A program made the translations under genes and the position numbers. This document shows positions 46,941 through 61,682 of a stretch of DNA of 64,000 nt, piece after piece (within the stretch, counting starts at the first letter, position 1; each line of letters starts with the position of its first letter). The notes under the pieces were generated by a model, which was given only the letters and a program-made list of their open reading frames with translations, did not search any database and was not told the DNA's origin. Origin of the DNA: Argyresthia goedartella (lineage: Eukaryota; Arthropoda; Insecta; Lepidoptera; Argyresthiidae); assembly GCA_949825045.1 (NCBI GenBank), contig OX463808.1, forward strand, positions 27,155,674-27,219,673, read 5' to 3'.

Positions 46941-47224
46941 AAATTAATAATTTATGTAGCCTAATGGGCTAATATCCCCACTGAGGGGCACAGGCCTTTA
47001 CCCAGACACGAGTAAGATTAAGCCATACTCCACCACTCTAGCTCAGTGCGGGTTGGTGGAGGGGTTTACGACCACTACCACTACATCTTAACGTGTCATC
47101 CGAAACACTGAACGTCCGACAATGTACTTTATAAAAAGTAATTATCTCATTGGTACATGGTCAGGGATTGAACCAGCATTTCCTGTATGAGGACCAAGCG
47201 TGAAACTCATTAGACCACGGAGCT
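46941..47224 (-). mobile_element. tRNA-derived SINE (B1)
   Basis: Identical to the A1 copy in all compared positions, with the same flanking CTTTAAAATA pair. Confidence 0.72.
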
Positions 47225-47388
47225 CTTTAAAATATACTATTGATTAATAACTCTTTAAAATAATCGTTGAAATATAATTTTATTAGAGAAAAACTATTAA
47301 TTTACTAATATATTCCCAAAAAAGCGACTATTTACGACATTTTATTATGGAATATTTGTATGTTTATTACATACAAATATTATATATA

Positions 47389-48698
47389 CACAGTCAGGTC
47401 ATAAGTTCTGTCACACAATAAAAACTTTTGAATTTAGAACGCTGGCCACAAAAAAGTTTATTGAATTCGAATTTCGAATTTTTCATGAAAATAAAAATGT
47501 GTACTTTTTGGAATTTTCCTCATTTTTAAATATGGAGTGGACACTCAAAGAAGACCGTGTCGCAGTTATTGCGTTGCATCGTTGCGGTTACGCGCCAATT
47601 CAGATTTTCGACTTACTGAAAAATTTGAATATAAACAAAAGATTCGTTTATCGTACCATAAAACAATACAATGAAGACTCTAGTGTAGATGACAGGTCAA
47701 GAAGTGGTCGCCCTCGCTCTGTTAGGACTCCAGCAGTGATAAAAGCTGTGAAGGCGCGAATTCTAAGAAATCCCATACGTAAGCAGAAACTGTTGGCCCT
47801 TCAGATGGGATTAAGCAGGACCACGGTGAAAAGGGTGTTAAATGAAGACTTAGGGCTTAGGGCATATCGAAGAAAAACAGGACATTGTTTGGACGCTCGT
47901 TTAATGGACCTGAGACTGAAGAGATGCCGCGCTTTGTTAAAGCGTTACGCGGGAAAAAACATCGGGAAATTCTTTTTTCGGATGAAAAAATTTTCACAGT
48001 GGAAGAGAGCTACAACAAACAAAATGATAAGGTGTACGCACACAGCAGTGAAGAAGCGAGCAACCGTATTTCGCGTGTCCAACGAGGTCATTTTCGATCC
48101 TCGCTTCATGGTTTGATTGGGAGTCTCTTATTGGAGCTTAACTGAGGTACATTTTTGTGAGAAAGGCGTAAAAACGAATGCAGTTGTGTATCAAAATACA
48201 GTCCTCAAGAACCTTGTGGAACCTGTTTCTCATACCATGTTACAATAACAGGCAATGGGTATTCCAACAAGATTCTGCGCCAGCTCATAGAGCGAAAAGC
48301 ACACAAGACTGGCTGGCGGCGCGTGAAATCGACTTCATCCGGCACGAAGATTGGCCCTACTCCAATCCAGATTTGAGTCCGTTAGATTACAAGATATGGC
48401 AACACTTGGAGGAAAAGGCCTGCTCAAAGCCTCATCCTGATTTGGATTTACTCAGCTTGGCGCTTGATTAAGGCAGCCGCCGATATTGACATGGACCTCG
48501 TTCGTGCTGCGATAGACAACTGGCCGCGCAGAATAAAGGCCTGTATTCAAAATCGCGGGGTCATTTTGAATAAACTTTATTACCATAAGAATCTATGTTT
48601 TATTAAGTTCATTTTGCTATATAAATGTTTACATAAATAATAAACATGTCTAAATTATTTCATATTGCACATGTGACAGAACTTATGACCTGACTATG
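47389..48698 (+). mobile_element. Mariner DNA transposon (B1, 1,310 bp)
   Basis: TA at 47387-47388 and 48699-48700. Identical to the A1 copy where compared. Confidence 0.9.
47532..48573 (+). pseudogene. Mariner DD37D transposase, frameshifted (B1)
   Basis: Carries the same lesions as A1: one-base loss near 47958, inserted T and TGA near 48107-48116, and the frame change after T-M-L near 48240. The predicted pieces are identical in sequence to those of A1. Confidence 0.85.
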
Positions 48699-48700
48699 TA

Positions 48701-50632
48701 TACTCGTAATTATTTTCACGAGCGATTCCCATACGTTTTTTCCACAAATAGCGACATTTTAAGTATTTGCAACTTTAGATATCCTAGGCTCCATACAAAA
48801 ATGTTCGAACCCATTTTAATAGGCAATGTCTGAATTTTGGGATGTCGAATAATAAGATAATTTGTCTAATTTAATACATTACCAGGAGCCAAACTCAAAA
48901 CTTAAATAATTGTAATTGTAATATATTCTACAAATTGACAGAGACAGCTTTGTAATGGATCATGTCGTGGTAAAAATGTGTGTACCACAAAAGCTAATAG
49001 AAATAAAAAATAAAATTGTAATAAGCTTCGTAATTGATTTTGAAAAACTGTTCCATAATGTTTCATTTGTTATTTACTAGTTCAATCATATTTCAGCTAT
49101 AAATAAATGTTTAGTAAGAAATATTATACGTTTTAATTTTCAATTACAAATTTCGGCGAAAATGCTCTATTGTCAAGGACGTCACTTATATTAAGCTCCA
49201 CACACCACATAACACCACACATAATTCGCCAAGGTAAAAACTTAAAAAAAACAACCACTATTTCTTCCACCCCGGTCGGGTTACGAATGTCGTCAAAATA
49301 AAGGTTACGAAACCTGTCTGTCTGACAGTCCAGTCCACGCGTATTACACGAAATATAAACGAATATACGGTACTTATAGACAGACTTCATCTTACGACAA
49401 TGACCTTAAGGCGCTACCTCGTCCGTGCAAAGGTCCCCGTTACTCCAGGCGGAAAGACCCGCAGTGTGAGAGGGACGGAAACGGGAAAAAATGAAAAAGC
49501 GTAGCGCTAAACCACAGAAAAAATGTTTAAAAATAAACTACGCTATTTTGTAAAAAAAAATAAGGAGATTTTGCGAATACATAATATGTACATTTTGAAC
49601 ACAGTTCCACAATGAAATTAGTTAGGATTTTAGAATTACAGGAAGAAATAAAACAATTTAGAGGTGTTTTTGTTATTAAATTCGATTGAGAAAATTTCAT
49701 CCAATCGCGTTTCCCTTTAGTGAAAATCTTAAAAAAATACTCAATAAACGATAACCCAAAAATCAAATCTGTAGATGGTGGAGTAAATGGATTCGAAAAA
49801 ACCTCATTTTTTTCGTGTCACCTTAACTACCGCTAAAGCAATTAAACGCAATTTCGTTTAACTGGATGACATCACAATTCCAGTATTTTTGCTTTAGAAA
49901 TCAAATTACTGGACCGATTTCTAATTTCCAAAAAATGAAACCAATCTGGATGGTCAACCTTTCAATTACAAAAATATATTTTTAAATTGGTTCGTAAAAT
50001 ATCAATTTTGAGGTATAAATTGTAATAAAATATCTAGTCTAGGCAATAAGGAGCTTTAATGTGATATTAGGCGCTCATTGGAAAATTATCATTTAAAAAA
50101 AAACCTTATTCGAAACTCGATGCAATCCGAATAAATGAATGCAGCATTATGTCTAGTCGTATGGTCATTGAAACCTTTTATAAAAAAATAACACTTTTCA
50201 CTGTTTTGGCCAATTACATTAGCTCCCAGATATTGGTCCTTATCGGCAAAACTACCGATTTATATAAACGAGTGTCGATGTGTCGCCATTCGGTATCGGT
50301 ACCAGAATTCGATACTTAAATATCATCAATATCGATGTCAATGGTTCCTTACTGCAAAAACTTCTATATAATAATATAACTTCGCCATACTGACCCTTTC
50401 AAAGAGCCCACCCTATAGGCAGCTCGGAAAACCCCTCCTTGAGATACCGCTGTGAGAATAAGTTAAGAAAAATAATTCACGGTGATTTTTAAGAACCTTA
50501 AGCTGCTACGAGGTGATGCTAAGTTAGGAGAGAAGTATTGATGTTAAAGGACAACTCATTTGACAGGAATTCTTTATTGTGTATCTCTGGATTTTCTTTC
50601 ATACAAAACAAATATAATGGTCGTTTACATTC
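48701..50632. other. Anonymous unit tail (B1)
   Basis: Identical to 7206-9137 in sampled lines. No gene supported. Confidence 0.55.
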
Positions 50633-52042
50633 AGGACTCATCTTCTATAATATTTGTATCTATTTATTTTTTGTAATTATTAAAAATATATAATAAATAT
50701 CATCATATTACTCTCCTAGGTACAGGTAAAAAACATATATTTGGCCTCTATATTAATTAATTACATTATTAAGACGTGTAAACTACGATAATGAGTAATT
50801 CCAAAATGACTGGTAACCACACCATTAGTAACAGATTAAGCGTTGATATGCGATAGTTGGATACGAGTATGTGGACCAGTAAGACTTCGGTAAATTTTAC
50901 TTATGTAACCATAGAGCTAAAATTTTTAGATATAAATTCTACTTAAATACTATTGGCGTCGATCAACTGTTTATCGTAACAATTGTTGGATAAGCAATAA
51001 AAATAAGATTTAAGAAATGCTAGAGCTTTTTTTCGAAAATAGTAGAAAACATACTAAATATTTCGATGATATGAGATGGCGTAAAGTAAAACTTGAATAC
51101 TAAATAATTGTGTTTACGTAAAAGACTTAGATGAACCTCGAAATATATCCAATGGCTAACCACTTTCATAGTACATATTCTGAAATAAAGTTCTTTTGTC
51201 AGATGTTCTTAGTGTGATGTATTAGTGAAGCTTCTGAAACAATATAGGTGTAACAGAAAGGAGTAGTCATATTTTAGAGGTTAAAAGGGGACTATGAAAC
51301 CCACTTCATCAGTCGCCATACATTTTAGGCCGGGCGGTCCGCTGATTCGTATAGAAAAGTAAAAAATTAAGTGGATGAGAATGATACCATGAAATATCGA
51401 TCAAAGACTATGTAACAAGTAAAACATAGTATATAACTCATATATTTAAAAAAAAATGTCGTTTTAAATTTGAGTGAGTGAGAGTCTGGATATTTGTTGC
51501 TATGGGTTACAGAGGGACCGGTGGCATCGGCAATACTGTGAGGTGGACGGTAATACTTTTAATTTCGAGTAATCTCATAACGGTGCTTTGACAATGTTCA
51601 AAAAAAACCTGAAATATTTTTGAAATTCGGTCAGCTAAACAAAAGTCAGCCTGTATTGTTAAGACTGTAAAAAGTATTTTGTACTTGAGACGACATGCGC
51701 ATAATCATGAAAACGGACATTCTTCGTGCAAGAATTAAACCCATTTATGTGCTGGACTTACTTTGGATATGAATTGTAATCGTGCGTCAATGTACAAATA
51801 CTGTTCGTACAAATAGAGTTCACTGAACTAGTAACATTAATAATTTTAAACTAAACGACATAATTTTCTCATCCTTATGATATTTGTTATATTTTGAATG
51901 ATTATTTTATAAACCTGAAATCTCCACATAATACGATTTTGAATAATAATAATATCTCAATAAGTTATAACACAGAAACCAAATCGAAATACAATTTTCG
52001 TAAGACCAGTTTCTTAAACAGAAATATATGACATTATGATGT

Positions 52043-52770
52043 CCCTAAAAACAGTAAGGCAAGTTTGTGCGTATAGTAACTCACGATTTAATTAATGAAA
52101 CACCAACAATACCTTTGTTTCTTGTTTCTTGATATAAGCAAAACTTTTGATTTTTTAAATCATTACTTTTAGAAAAGCTAATTCTTTCGGAATTCGAGGC
52201 ATAGCGTTAACTGGCTAAGAAGTTTTTTGCGAATAGAACAATTTACGGAAATAAGCAAAATCCACGAAAAAAACAGCATCGTTGCGAATCAAATTAATAG
52301 ATCCCTTTAGGATAAATAACTCAAGTGTACCACAAAAGAGTACTGGGACCATTACTGTTCATGTTATATGTCAATGATCTTCCAAAATACACCTCGCATA
52401 ACTGCTTGAAATTTGCTGATGTCACCACTCTAATAATACAATGTAAAAAACAAGAAAGCTTTGAAAATGTTATTAATACTGTGCTAGGGGATATGATTAA
52501 ATAGGTAGAAACCTACAAATTACAAATTAATATTAATAAAACCAAACTTATTTAATTTCTCTCATATAATTCAAATGAATATCCTATTTCTCTTACTTAT
52601 AAAATGAAAAAAAAATCTGAAGTAGACAATTAAAAATTTTAGGCATTATGCCATGTGGAATCAGTGTGTAGCAAAATAAATGGTATACAAGCTTTCTACA
52701 AACTCAGGCAAACCATTTCCGCTTTAACGGCCTAGACGGATATGTTTCCTCAGTACTTAGCTATGGTCTG
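52043..52770 (+). pseudogene. Non-LTR RT fragment, first copy (B2)
   Basis: F-A-D-V box at 52412-52423, identical to A2 copy one. Confidence 0.7.
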
Positions 52771-52909
52771 ATTCTGAATGATTATTTTATAAACCTAAAA
52801 TCTCCACATAATAAGATATTTCACACAGAAATCAAATTGAAATACAATTTTCGTAAGACCAGTTTCTTAAACAGAAATATATGACATTATTATGTCCCTA
52901 AAAACAGTA

Positions 52910-53645
52910 AGACAAGTTTGTGCGTATAGTAACTAAAAATTTAAATAATGAAACACCAACAATACCTTTGTTTCTTGTTTCTTGATATGAGCAAAACTTT
53001 TGATTTTGTAAATCATTCCTTACTTTTAGAAAAACTAATTCTTTCGGAATTCGAGGCGTACCGTTGAACTGGCTAAGAAGTTTTTTTTGCGAATAGAACA
53101 ATTTACGGAAATAAGCAAAATCCACGAAAAAAACAGCATCGTTACAAGGCAAATTTATAGATCCCTTTAGGACAAATAACTAAAGTGTACCACAAGAGAG
53201 TACTGGGACCATTACTGTTCGTGTAATAATTATGTCAATGATCTTCCAAAATACACCTCGCATAACTGCCTGAAATTTGCTGACGACACCACGCTAAAAA
53301 TACAATGTAAAAACAAGAAAGCTTTGAAAATGTTATTTATACTGCGCTTGGAGATATGATTAAATAGGAGAAACCTACAATTTACAAATTAATATTAATA
53401 AAACCAAACGTATTTAATTTCTCTCATATAATTCGAATGAATTTCCTATTCCTCTTACTTATAAAATGAAAAAAAAAACTGAAGTAGACAATTAAAATCT
53501 TTAGGCATTATGCCTAAATTGGCTAAATTTGATGAAAGCTGTAAACCACTTTAAAAAAAACATAATATTTTACCCCTTCCATGTGCCTACATGAGAGATG
53601 TTTGTGTTTTTGTTGCTTCTCATCGTGAAATCTGGAAATCAGAGA
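52910..53645 (+). pseudogene. Non-LTR RT fragment, second copy (B2)
   Basis: FADD at 53276-53287, identical to A2 copy two including its internal deletion. Confidence 0.7.
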
Positions 53646-54730
53646 TGAAGGGCGGCAAAGACGAACAAGAGCAAACTATATGAACTTACTATATCAACCA
53701 CCTGGACTTAAGGACAAATAATATTTAAATTATACAAATATATCGCCTTTACTATTTTACCACTTGAAATCTAATAATCTAATAACTATTATGATTTTGC
53801 ATGCTTGCATGCTGAAAACGCTGCAAATATTTCAATGTTAAGATCCTATAATTTACTGTTCTCTTGCATATAAAGTTAATTTTATTTAATTTAATTTCAC
53901 TAGTAACTTTTTTTTTGCTGTGCAATGTTGCAAACGAAGTCATCAATTTATCGTAGCAATGTTTTGAAAAAAGAACACTTGTGTCGTCTTAACTAAATAT
54001 TCACGATAACGCAGAAATTTAAAAAAAAAACGTAAAAAAGGGATGTCCACGAAAAGGCTAGCACTAACAATGTAAAAAGGGGATATTCATTAAAAACTTT
54101 AAACTGACGATTACATGCAACTTTCACTGAGGTCATGTTAGGCATTTGAGGCAGGGCGACCTTCAGTGTTGCTGTGACGTATGACTTTTGGGTCAACGAA
54201 TACTATTAGGTATTAAATTAAAATGGTTAAACGCTATTATAGAACGACTTATAATTCTAAGCAATAGGCTCCTGGAAGTACGAATGTTTGCAGAGTAATT
54301 TGTCCAGTTGAAATGTTTATTTTACCCCTCCTGTACTTATTTGCACTGATTTTATAAGCGGATCATAAGTTATTTTCAATTATTCTGGATTACCGACTTT
54401 GTGATACACGGAGAGAAACCACTCTTGATTTTTGAAGAGGTATAGATATATAACTACATAATTCTGAACAAGGATTTGTTAGAAATCTCAGAAGTGGCTA
54501 AGCATATTTATGTCTTGTGATACCATTTACGTTGAAAGCAGCCGATTTCCAAGTCAATAAGACCGCGTGTATGTGGTACAAGTATGTCAACGGAAATCTA
54601 TGAAATCTGTCATGTTTATAATGGATAGGCAATGTATAGAATACCTAAAATTGGTAAGAAACGTTTATTTATTTTTTTACACTTTTCCTAGGCAATTAAA
54701 TTACGATGTCTAAAGAGCATAAAACCTCTT

Positions 54731-54907
54731 TTAGATACCTAAAGTTGCAAGTACCTAAAAGGTCGCTTTCTCGTGAACACCCTATAAAACGTATGCCAAT
54801 GGATCGAGAATAAAATTAAGTACAACAAATATTCTCTAACAAAATATCGTATAGTCTGCTTTCTGAGATATACTATGTACTCTTATTTTAGGTATACAGG
54901 TTACTTT
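54731..54907. repeat. 177 bp type 2/3-specific segment (B2)
   Basis: Identical to 13236-13412. Confidence 0.55.
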
Positions 54908-55877
54908 GTAAGAAACAGCTGATATTTATTCGCGTACAGATGAATCATGTTAAGCTACTCATATACTATATAGATATGCTTGGACTTGTGAAATTATCTA
55001 CATGTTATGTCTCAATTTGATGCGTGGATGGAATAAACCGACCCTACATGGCAATCTGATTTAGGGCTGGCCTGAGATAGAGAACAGACCGTCTCTTTTC
55101 TTAGTACGTACCTACTGTAGTGATAAAATAAGTAAGAACATTCACTGATAAAACACGTATAATTTATTTTAATAATAAAATTCAAGAGTTTATAACAAAA
55201 TAATGAATGACAACCGTACTCAAGACCGAAAATTAAACCAGAAAAGAGATCACAAACTGAACTTGTCTATGTTGCAAAAGAATACCGAAATTGCTGGTTC
55301 GTTCAAAATGACATCGATACCTTCGTAACGCGCTTTTGACGTTGTTTGCGCACTTTGACCAGGACACGACGTGAAAATGAAATGATTATATGAGGAGGAT
55401 ATGAAGTGCGTATGAAATGGACGAGGGGTTATATGAATGATTGCCCAAAAGTATGCCGAAAATATATTTGAAATGCCTTTAGGAATTTAGATGATGTAAT
55501 GATGAACAGACGACATAATCCTGTTCAAAGATTTAAAGTTGTCGAAAGAGTGAAGCCGAGCTATGAAACGAAATTTAAATTAAAATACATACGACAGTTC
55601 AAATAAACAAAAATATGGATTGGGTCAAAAAATACGGGATTTCCTGATGCGGCGTCCAACTTCCTCGTTCACGTACGCCTGATGCCTGCCTGCGTCTGCC
55701 TGCTCCAAAGCACGCCTTGATGAGGACTACGCGTCCGCGGTGTCGGTTTTAAAAATTTGGGTTATGGCTCGATGCGCAGCTCTCCACCAAAAGCTTCAAA
55801 TAAGATAAAATGATAAGTACCACAATAACGCTAACACGACCAAAATGCCACCACGGAATATAAACAACAAATACATA

Positions 55878-58870
55878 CCGTAAAGTCGTATTACTTTGCG
55901 TCAATTTTTTTCATCTTTTTCTCTGAATATATTTTATCCTTTCAGCTTATTATTTGTTTTAATGAACTCAGTGTATAGAAGGGGATATAATGAAAGGCTA
56001 GGAATGAAAAAAGTCATCAAAGTACAGTTTTATTTTTTTTGCAAAGTTTGGGCCAAAATTTGACTTCGGAGATGTATACTTTGGCCGTCTGCTTATGTTG
56101 TACCTTAATTGCTTGACTTAACGACATGGATTAAAGTAATCACATTTAAGTTGTTCTGTAGAAAAAGAGCCATTGTACACAGGAAAAAAATCAACTTTTA
56201 TTAAATTCTTCGAAATTTTTCAATAAAAACAAACAATTAAACATTTATGGCTTCCTTCAAAGTGCTAACTTCTTGGATAATAACAAATTATAGCTTTTCT
56301 TAGAACATATAACTTACTTAAGGGTAAATATTATAAGTAACCATATATTATGCCACAGGATAATTTTAATTCTTCATACATCTAGTAAATCTCTTCTAGT
56401 CTTTTTAATATTTCTTATAGGAATCAACTTAACTACTGCACGAAAGCAGTATTTTACTTAGCTTCATCAATTTCAGTTACAGAAAAGCAGCCCTTTTCCA
56501 TAAATTTAGGCGGTTTTATTTTCATTTCGATGTCTTCCCAAGAGTACAACTGTTCATCTTTTATAAGAGGCCACCTCCAGAACTTTTCTCCTTTTTTCAT
56601 TGCACCTACCATAACACCCTCTTCATTTAAGGAAAGTAATTTTCCCGGATACAGCAGATTTTTCCATTTGACTAGGACATGATCATCCACTTGAAGAATA
56701 TCTTTCAGGTTTGACTCGGGTCTCAATTTTGACATCGACACGATTGAAAGATCGTCTTCATAAATGAAGTCCACAAAGTCCACTTTGGTTTCATTATTCT
56801 TTGGGCTGATCGGAAACTCCCATGTTATTTCTTAATTATCTAGCATAAACTCGTCGTCAGGCAAATCTTCTGTAGATGAAACGTCACTCATATTGGAGCT
56901 GCAACTAGTTGTAGAATCCTTTGAAATTGTCGTCGTTGCAATGCTTGGGTCTTTTTTTTTCTCGTCTTTTTCGTGACAGTCACACCGGACGGATGGACCT
57001 GCTTCAGCAATATCTTGCGCTATAATTGAACGGCCAGCAGGTACGTTTAGTTTTCTTTTTCTTACAGTATTTGTTTGGGAAGTTGTATCATTTCTTGCTT
57101 GCTGCAGTTTTTGCATAAACGAATCAGCGATTAAATCCAGATGCAAGATGCGATCCTATCGAGGCAACCTATTTATTTGTATGGCTTTGTCAATCGGATA
57201 TATTCCAGTTTTTTCGAAACCGGTAATTATGTTTTCCTTTGTTGCATTCATGTTATTTAATGCTTGCCTGAGTATATCAGGGAATTTATCCTTTGGCAGC
57301 GTTGGAAGTTTTCGACCCTCTTGACTCTGCTTCCAAGTTAGCAAAGCCTGCCGCCATTTAATCTTCAACGGCCTGAAGTATGCCACATCCAATGGCTGTA
57401 GAATGTGTGCCGCGTTGGGAAGCAAACATATAAAAGCCATATTGTTGTCCTCGCATTCTTTGAGTACACTTTGGTTTATATGGGATGAAAGGTTATCACC
57501 TATCACAACTTTTCGTCCTTCCTGCCGTTTCAATATTGGCAATAAGTGATTGACAAACCAATCCTCGAATGTAACAGCGTCCATCCAACCACTTTTTGTC
57601 CTGTTATGTCGGGCTCCAGATGGACCGTTTTCAGTCCATGTAGTCCATAAGTGATCTGCTTTATATATGACGTATGGCGCAATGGAATCTCCAGCAGCAT
57701 TGCCACAAACTATGACGGAGTAGCTGAGTTTTGAAGAGTTAATTATTGACTCTGGGTACTTACTTCCGCGACGACAAATCACCCTTTTCTTTCCGGGGTC
57801 GTCAGTCAGGTTGGTTTCGTCGTAATTGTACAGGTTCTCAGGAGGAACATTCTCTAACTCTGGTTTTATATTGTCAATGAAATCTTCTATAACGGTCTCT
57901 GAAACTTGGGCACGCACTTTCTTGATATTATTTGCAAACCGCTGGGAAAGTTCTGGATGACGATGCATGAAGCACCTGAGTCACTCCTTACCGGGGAAGT
58001 TGTTTTTGAATTGACGTACTTCTCTTCCTTGCGACATAAGATGGTCTCTTATAATGAATGTTAAGTCGATACTCGTAAGAGGAAAACCGAACTCTGCTAA
58101 AGCTATGATGTGGGCAACAAAGGCCTGTTCCTCTTCCTCTGTGAATATAGTAGGACGGCGTGGCTTGTTAGGATGAACGTTTTTCAGCTTATTCTTGATA
58201 GTACTACGTGCTATTTGATACTGTTCTGCAGCAGCTCTCTGAGTGAGTTGTTTAGATCTGACCTTATTTAAACATTCCTCCAATTTCTCCGGTGAGTAGT
58301 CCGCATAGTGGCGGCTCCCTGGCTTCCTCTTATATCTAGAAGGCATGACACGCGATTTTCTAGTGGTAATCCTGCAATTAAGAGAAGACCACATCATTAA
58401 AGGTTAGTTGCTTAATTAGGTTAGGGCTATTTGGCCCTGGACCAAATTTAAACCAAAACCCCGTTCAAAGTAATTCCTCCGTTTCAATTCAATATAACTA
58501 ATAAAAAAATGAACTGATCTACATGATTTCACTAGCCACATAGTCCCGAATGTATTCTACACACTACATAACACAAGTTAGATCTCAAACTTACCTAATT
58601 GTTCCTGTTCAGATAGAAGTTTGCACATTAAATATTCAGTGAAAAAGTAACAGGTTGAAACCTGACTCCAAATGAACAATAAACGTTTCGATTGCGAGCA
58701 TGAATCACTGTCTTACCAATATATTTAGATACCATCTACCGGGTGACCTATGAACTTTTGCGCCATCTGCTATGAAAATGTACGGGAATGCGGGAGGTTC
58801 AAACTTTTTGTTGGTCATGGGCCAAAGTTACCCCCCCCCCCCCCCGGGCTAAAGTAATACGACTCTACGG
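55878..58870 (-). mobile_element. Pogo/Tigger-like DNA transposon (B2, 2,993 bp)
   Basis: TA at 55876-55877 and 58871-58872, same terminal repeats and same length as the A2 element. Confidence 0.92.
56454..58346 (-). pseudogene. Pogo-like transposase with three in-frame stops (B2)
   Basis: One 630-codon frame from ATG 58346, with TGA at 57983-57981, TAG at 57158-57156 and TAA at 56834-56832. Each uninterrupted segment is identical in protein sequence to A2, so no new lesion has accumulated since the copies separated. D-E-T-N-L, G-D-N-L-S-S-H and L-Q-P-L-D are all present. Confidence 0.87.
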
Positions 58871-59921
58871 TACCCAGATCGCTTCCAACGTCTGGCCTTT
58901 GAGTTCAGATGAAATATTGGGGAAACGCCAGCAATATTTTAGGCCGGCATCAATTCTTGCCCAATGACAATTCTTCTTGCGTCAAGGCTGCCCAAAACAC
59001 ATTACACGACAACTCCCAACGCGAACAAAACTGGCCAAACGAAAAAAATGTGCATCAAAATGCCTTCGACTCGAACAGCTCAATGAAAATGATTTTTTCC
59101 AGTCCTGCCAAAACTGAAAACTACCAATAAGAATCTAGAACAATTCGAATTTTCAATTTCGCATAAACTTATAAAACATCAGCCAGCCTGTATCCCAATA
59201 AAATAAAAATAAAAATTTGCATTACAAAGGAGTATTAAAACGACGTCTGCGAGTTCACGCTGCACTACATACGTACGCATGGGTGAGAATATGTAAATTT
59301 TGATTTCACACGACAAATTACGAGTCTTACGCATATTTTACGTCTACGCTTTCAATTCTTATGGGCGAGAATTGGCTTCTGGTCTTCTATTCGGTGGGGC
59401 TACCGGCTAAAATGAGACAGTCACATGCCTTTAAAACCCGTCGAGTTAAGTGGCATCTCTCTGTAATGTGAATGCGCTGAACGGTGCTGCCTATCCAACT
59501 CGACGTGATACTGATTTGTATTCGACTCGTATAACCTAGTCAAGTTAAGTAGGTGGCACCTCCCAGCGCATCATATTACTGTGAAAATCAGTATATTTGC
59601 TGTGCAAATCAGTATCATTGATGTGTAGTTTAATATTTCCCCATTTCAATTTGCTTTACAAGAGAAGTAACTACAAAAACAGTATCATTAAAATAAATAT
59701 ATTAATTTTGAATGATTTATTAACTGTTTTTGTTTTATATTTTTTACAATCTGATTTTTATGAAAAATAACCAAAATTGGTATAGAATTTGGTGGTATAG
59801 AATTACCTTTTTTCGGGTTCCAATGTATTTATGTCACAGCCTGTATACTTAAAATAGAATAAGGTATGTTCAGTATTGTTCAGCCAAGGAAAGGAAAGAT
59901 TTAAATCAAGACTTTAAAATA

Positions 59922-60205
59922 AAATTAATAATTTATGTAGCCTAATGGGCTAATATCCCCACTGAGGGGCACATGCCTTTATCCAGACACGAGTAAGATT
60001 AAGCCATACTCCACCACTCTAGCTCAGTGCGGGTTGGTGGAGGGGTTTACGACCACTACCACTACATCTTAACGTGTCATCCGAAACACTGAACGTCCGA
60101 CAATGTACTTTATAAAAAGTAATTATCTCATTGGTACATGGTCAGGGATTGAACCAGCATCTCCTGTATGAGGACCAAGCGTGAAACTCATTAGACCACG
60201 GAGCT
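59922..60205 (-). mobile_element. tRNA-derived SINE (B2)
   Basis: Same as A2, including the decayed CTTCAAAATA right flank. Confidence 0.72.
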
Positions 60206-60369
60206 CTTCAAAATATACTATTAATTAATAACTCTTTAAAATAATCGTTGAAATATAATTTTATTAGAGAAAAACTATTAATTTACTAATATATTCTCAA
60301 ATAAGCGACTATTTACGACATTTTATTATGGAATATTTGTATGTTTATTACATACAAATATTATATATA

Positions 60370-61680
60370 CACAGTCAGGTCATAAGTTCTGTCACACAAT
60401 AAAAACTTTTGAATTTAGAACGCTGGCCACAAAAAAGTTTATTGAATTCGAATTTCGAATTTTTCATGAAAATAAAAATGTGTACTTTTTGGAATTTTCC
60501 TCATTTTTAAATATGGAGTGGACACTCAAAGAAGACCGTGTCGCAGTTATTGCGTTGCATCGTTACGGTTACGCACCAATTCAGATTTTCGACTTACTGT
60601 AAATTTTGAATATAACCAAAAGATTCGTTTATCGTACCATAAAACGATACAATGAAGACTCTAGTGTAGATGACAGGTCAAGAAGTGGTCGCCCTCGCTC
60701 TGTTAGGACTCCAGCAGTGATAAAAGCTGTGAAGGCGCGAATTCAAAGAAATCCCATACGTAAGCAGAAACTGTTGGCCCTTCAGATGGGGTTAAGCAGG
60801 ACCACGGTGAAAAGGGTGTTAAATGAAGACTTAGGGCTTAGGGCATATCGAAGAAAAGCAGGACATCGTTTGGACGCTCGTTTAATGGACCTGAGACTGA
60901 AGAGATGCCGCGCTTTGTTGAAGCGGTACGCGGGAAAATAGCATCGGGAAATTCTTTTTTCGGATGAAAAAATTTTCACCGTGGAAGAGAGCTACAACAA
61001 ACAAAATGATAAGTTGTACGCACACAGCAGTGAAGAAGCGAGCAACCGTATTCCGCGTGTCCAACGAGGTCATTTTCCACCCTCGCTCATGGTTTGGTTG
61101 GGAGTCTCTTATTGGGGCTTAACTGAGGTACATTTTTGTGAGAAAGGCGTAAAAACGAATGCAGTTGTGTATCAAAATACAGTCCTCAAGAACCTTGTGG
61201 AACCTGTTTCTCATACCATGTTACAATAACAGGCACTGGGTATTCCAACAAGATTCTGCGCCAGCTCATAGAGCGAAAAGCACACAAGACTGGCTGGCGG
61301 CGCGTGAAATCGACTTCATCCGGCACGAAGATTGGCCCTCCTCCAGTCCAGATTTGAGTCAGTTAGATTACAAGATATGGCAACACTTGGAGGAAAAGGC
61401 CCGCTCAAAGCCTCATCCTGATTTGGATTCACTCAGCTTGGCGCTTGATTAAGGCAGCCGCCGATATTGACATGGACCTCGTTCGTGCTGCGATAGACGA
61501 CTGGCCGCGCAGAATAAAGGCCTATATTCAAAATCGCGGGGGTCATTTTGAATAAACTTTATTACCATAAGAATCTATGTTTTATTAAGTTCATTTTGCT
61601 ATATAAATGTTTACATAAATAATAAACATGTCTAAATTATTTCATATTGCACATGTGACAGAACTTATGACCTGACTATG
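60370..61680 (+). mobile_element. Mariner DNA transposon (B2, 1,311 bp)
   Basis: TA at 60368-60369 and 61681-61682. Identical to the A2 copy where compared. Confidence 0.9.
60513..61555 (+). pseudogene. Mariner DD37D transposase with two early stops (B2)
   Basis: TAA near 60600 and TAG at 60939-60941 as in A2, plus the shared frame change after T-M-L and the C-terminal extra base. Confidence 0.85.
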
Positions 61681-61682
61681 TA

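Larger units (their letters stand above)
41515..50632. repeat. Tandem unit type 1, copy B1
   Basis: Same layout as 1-9137. Differences are confined to the first 5.2 kb. Examples are a 15 bp deletion near 42830, a replaced stretch near 42248-42270, absence of a 14 bp insertion found near 1830, and about twenty substitutions. From about 46660 to 50632 I found no difference from 5165-9137. Confidence 0.9.
51896..53665. repeat. Tandem duplication of the RT fragment (B2, period 880 bp)
   Basis: Same 880 bp duplication and TTCTG junction as 10401-12170. Confidence 0.85.
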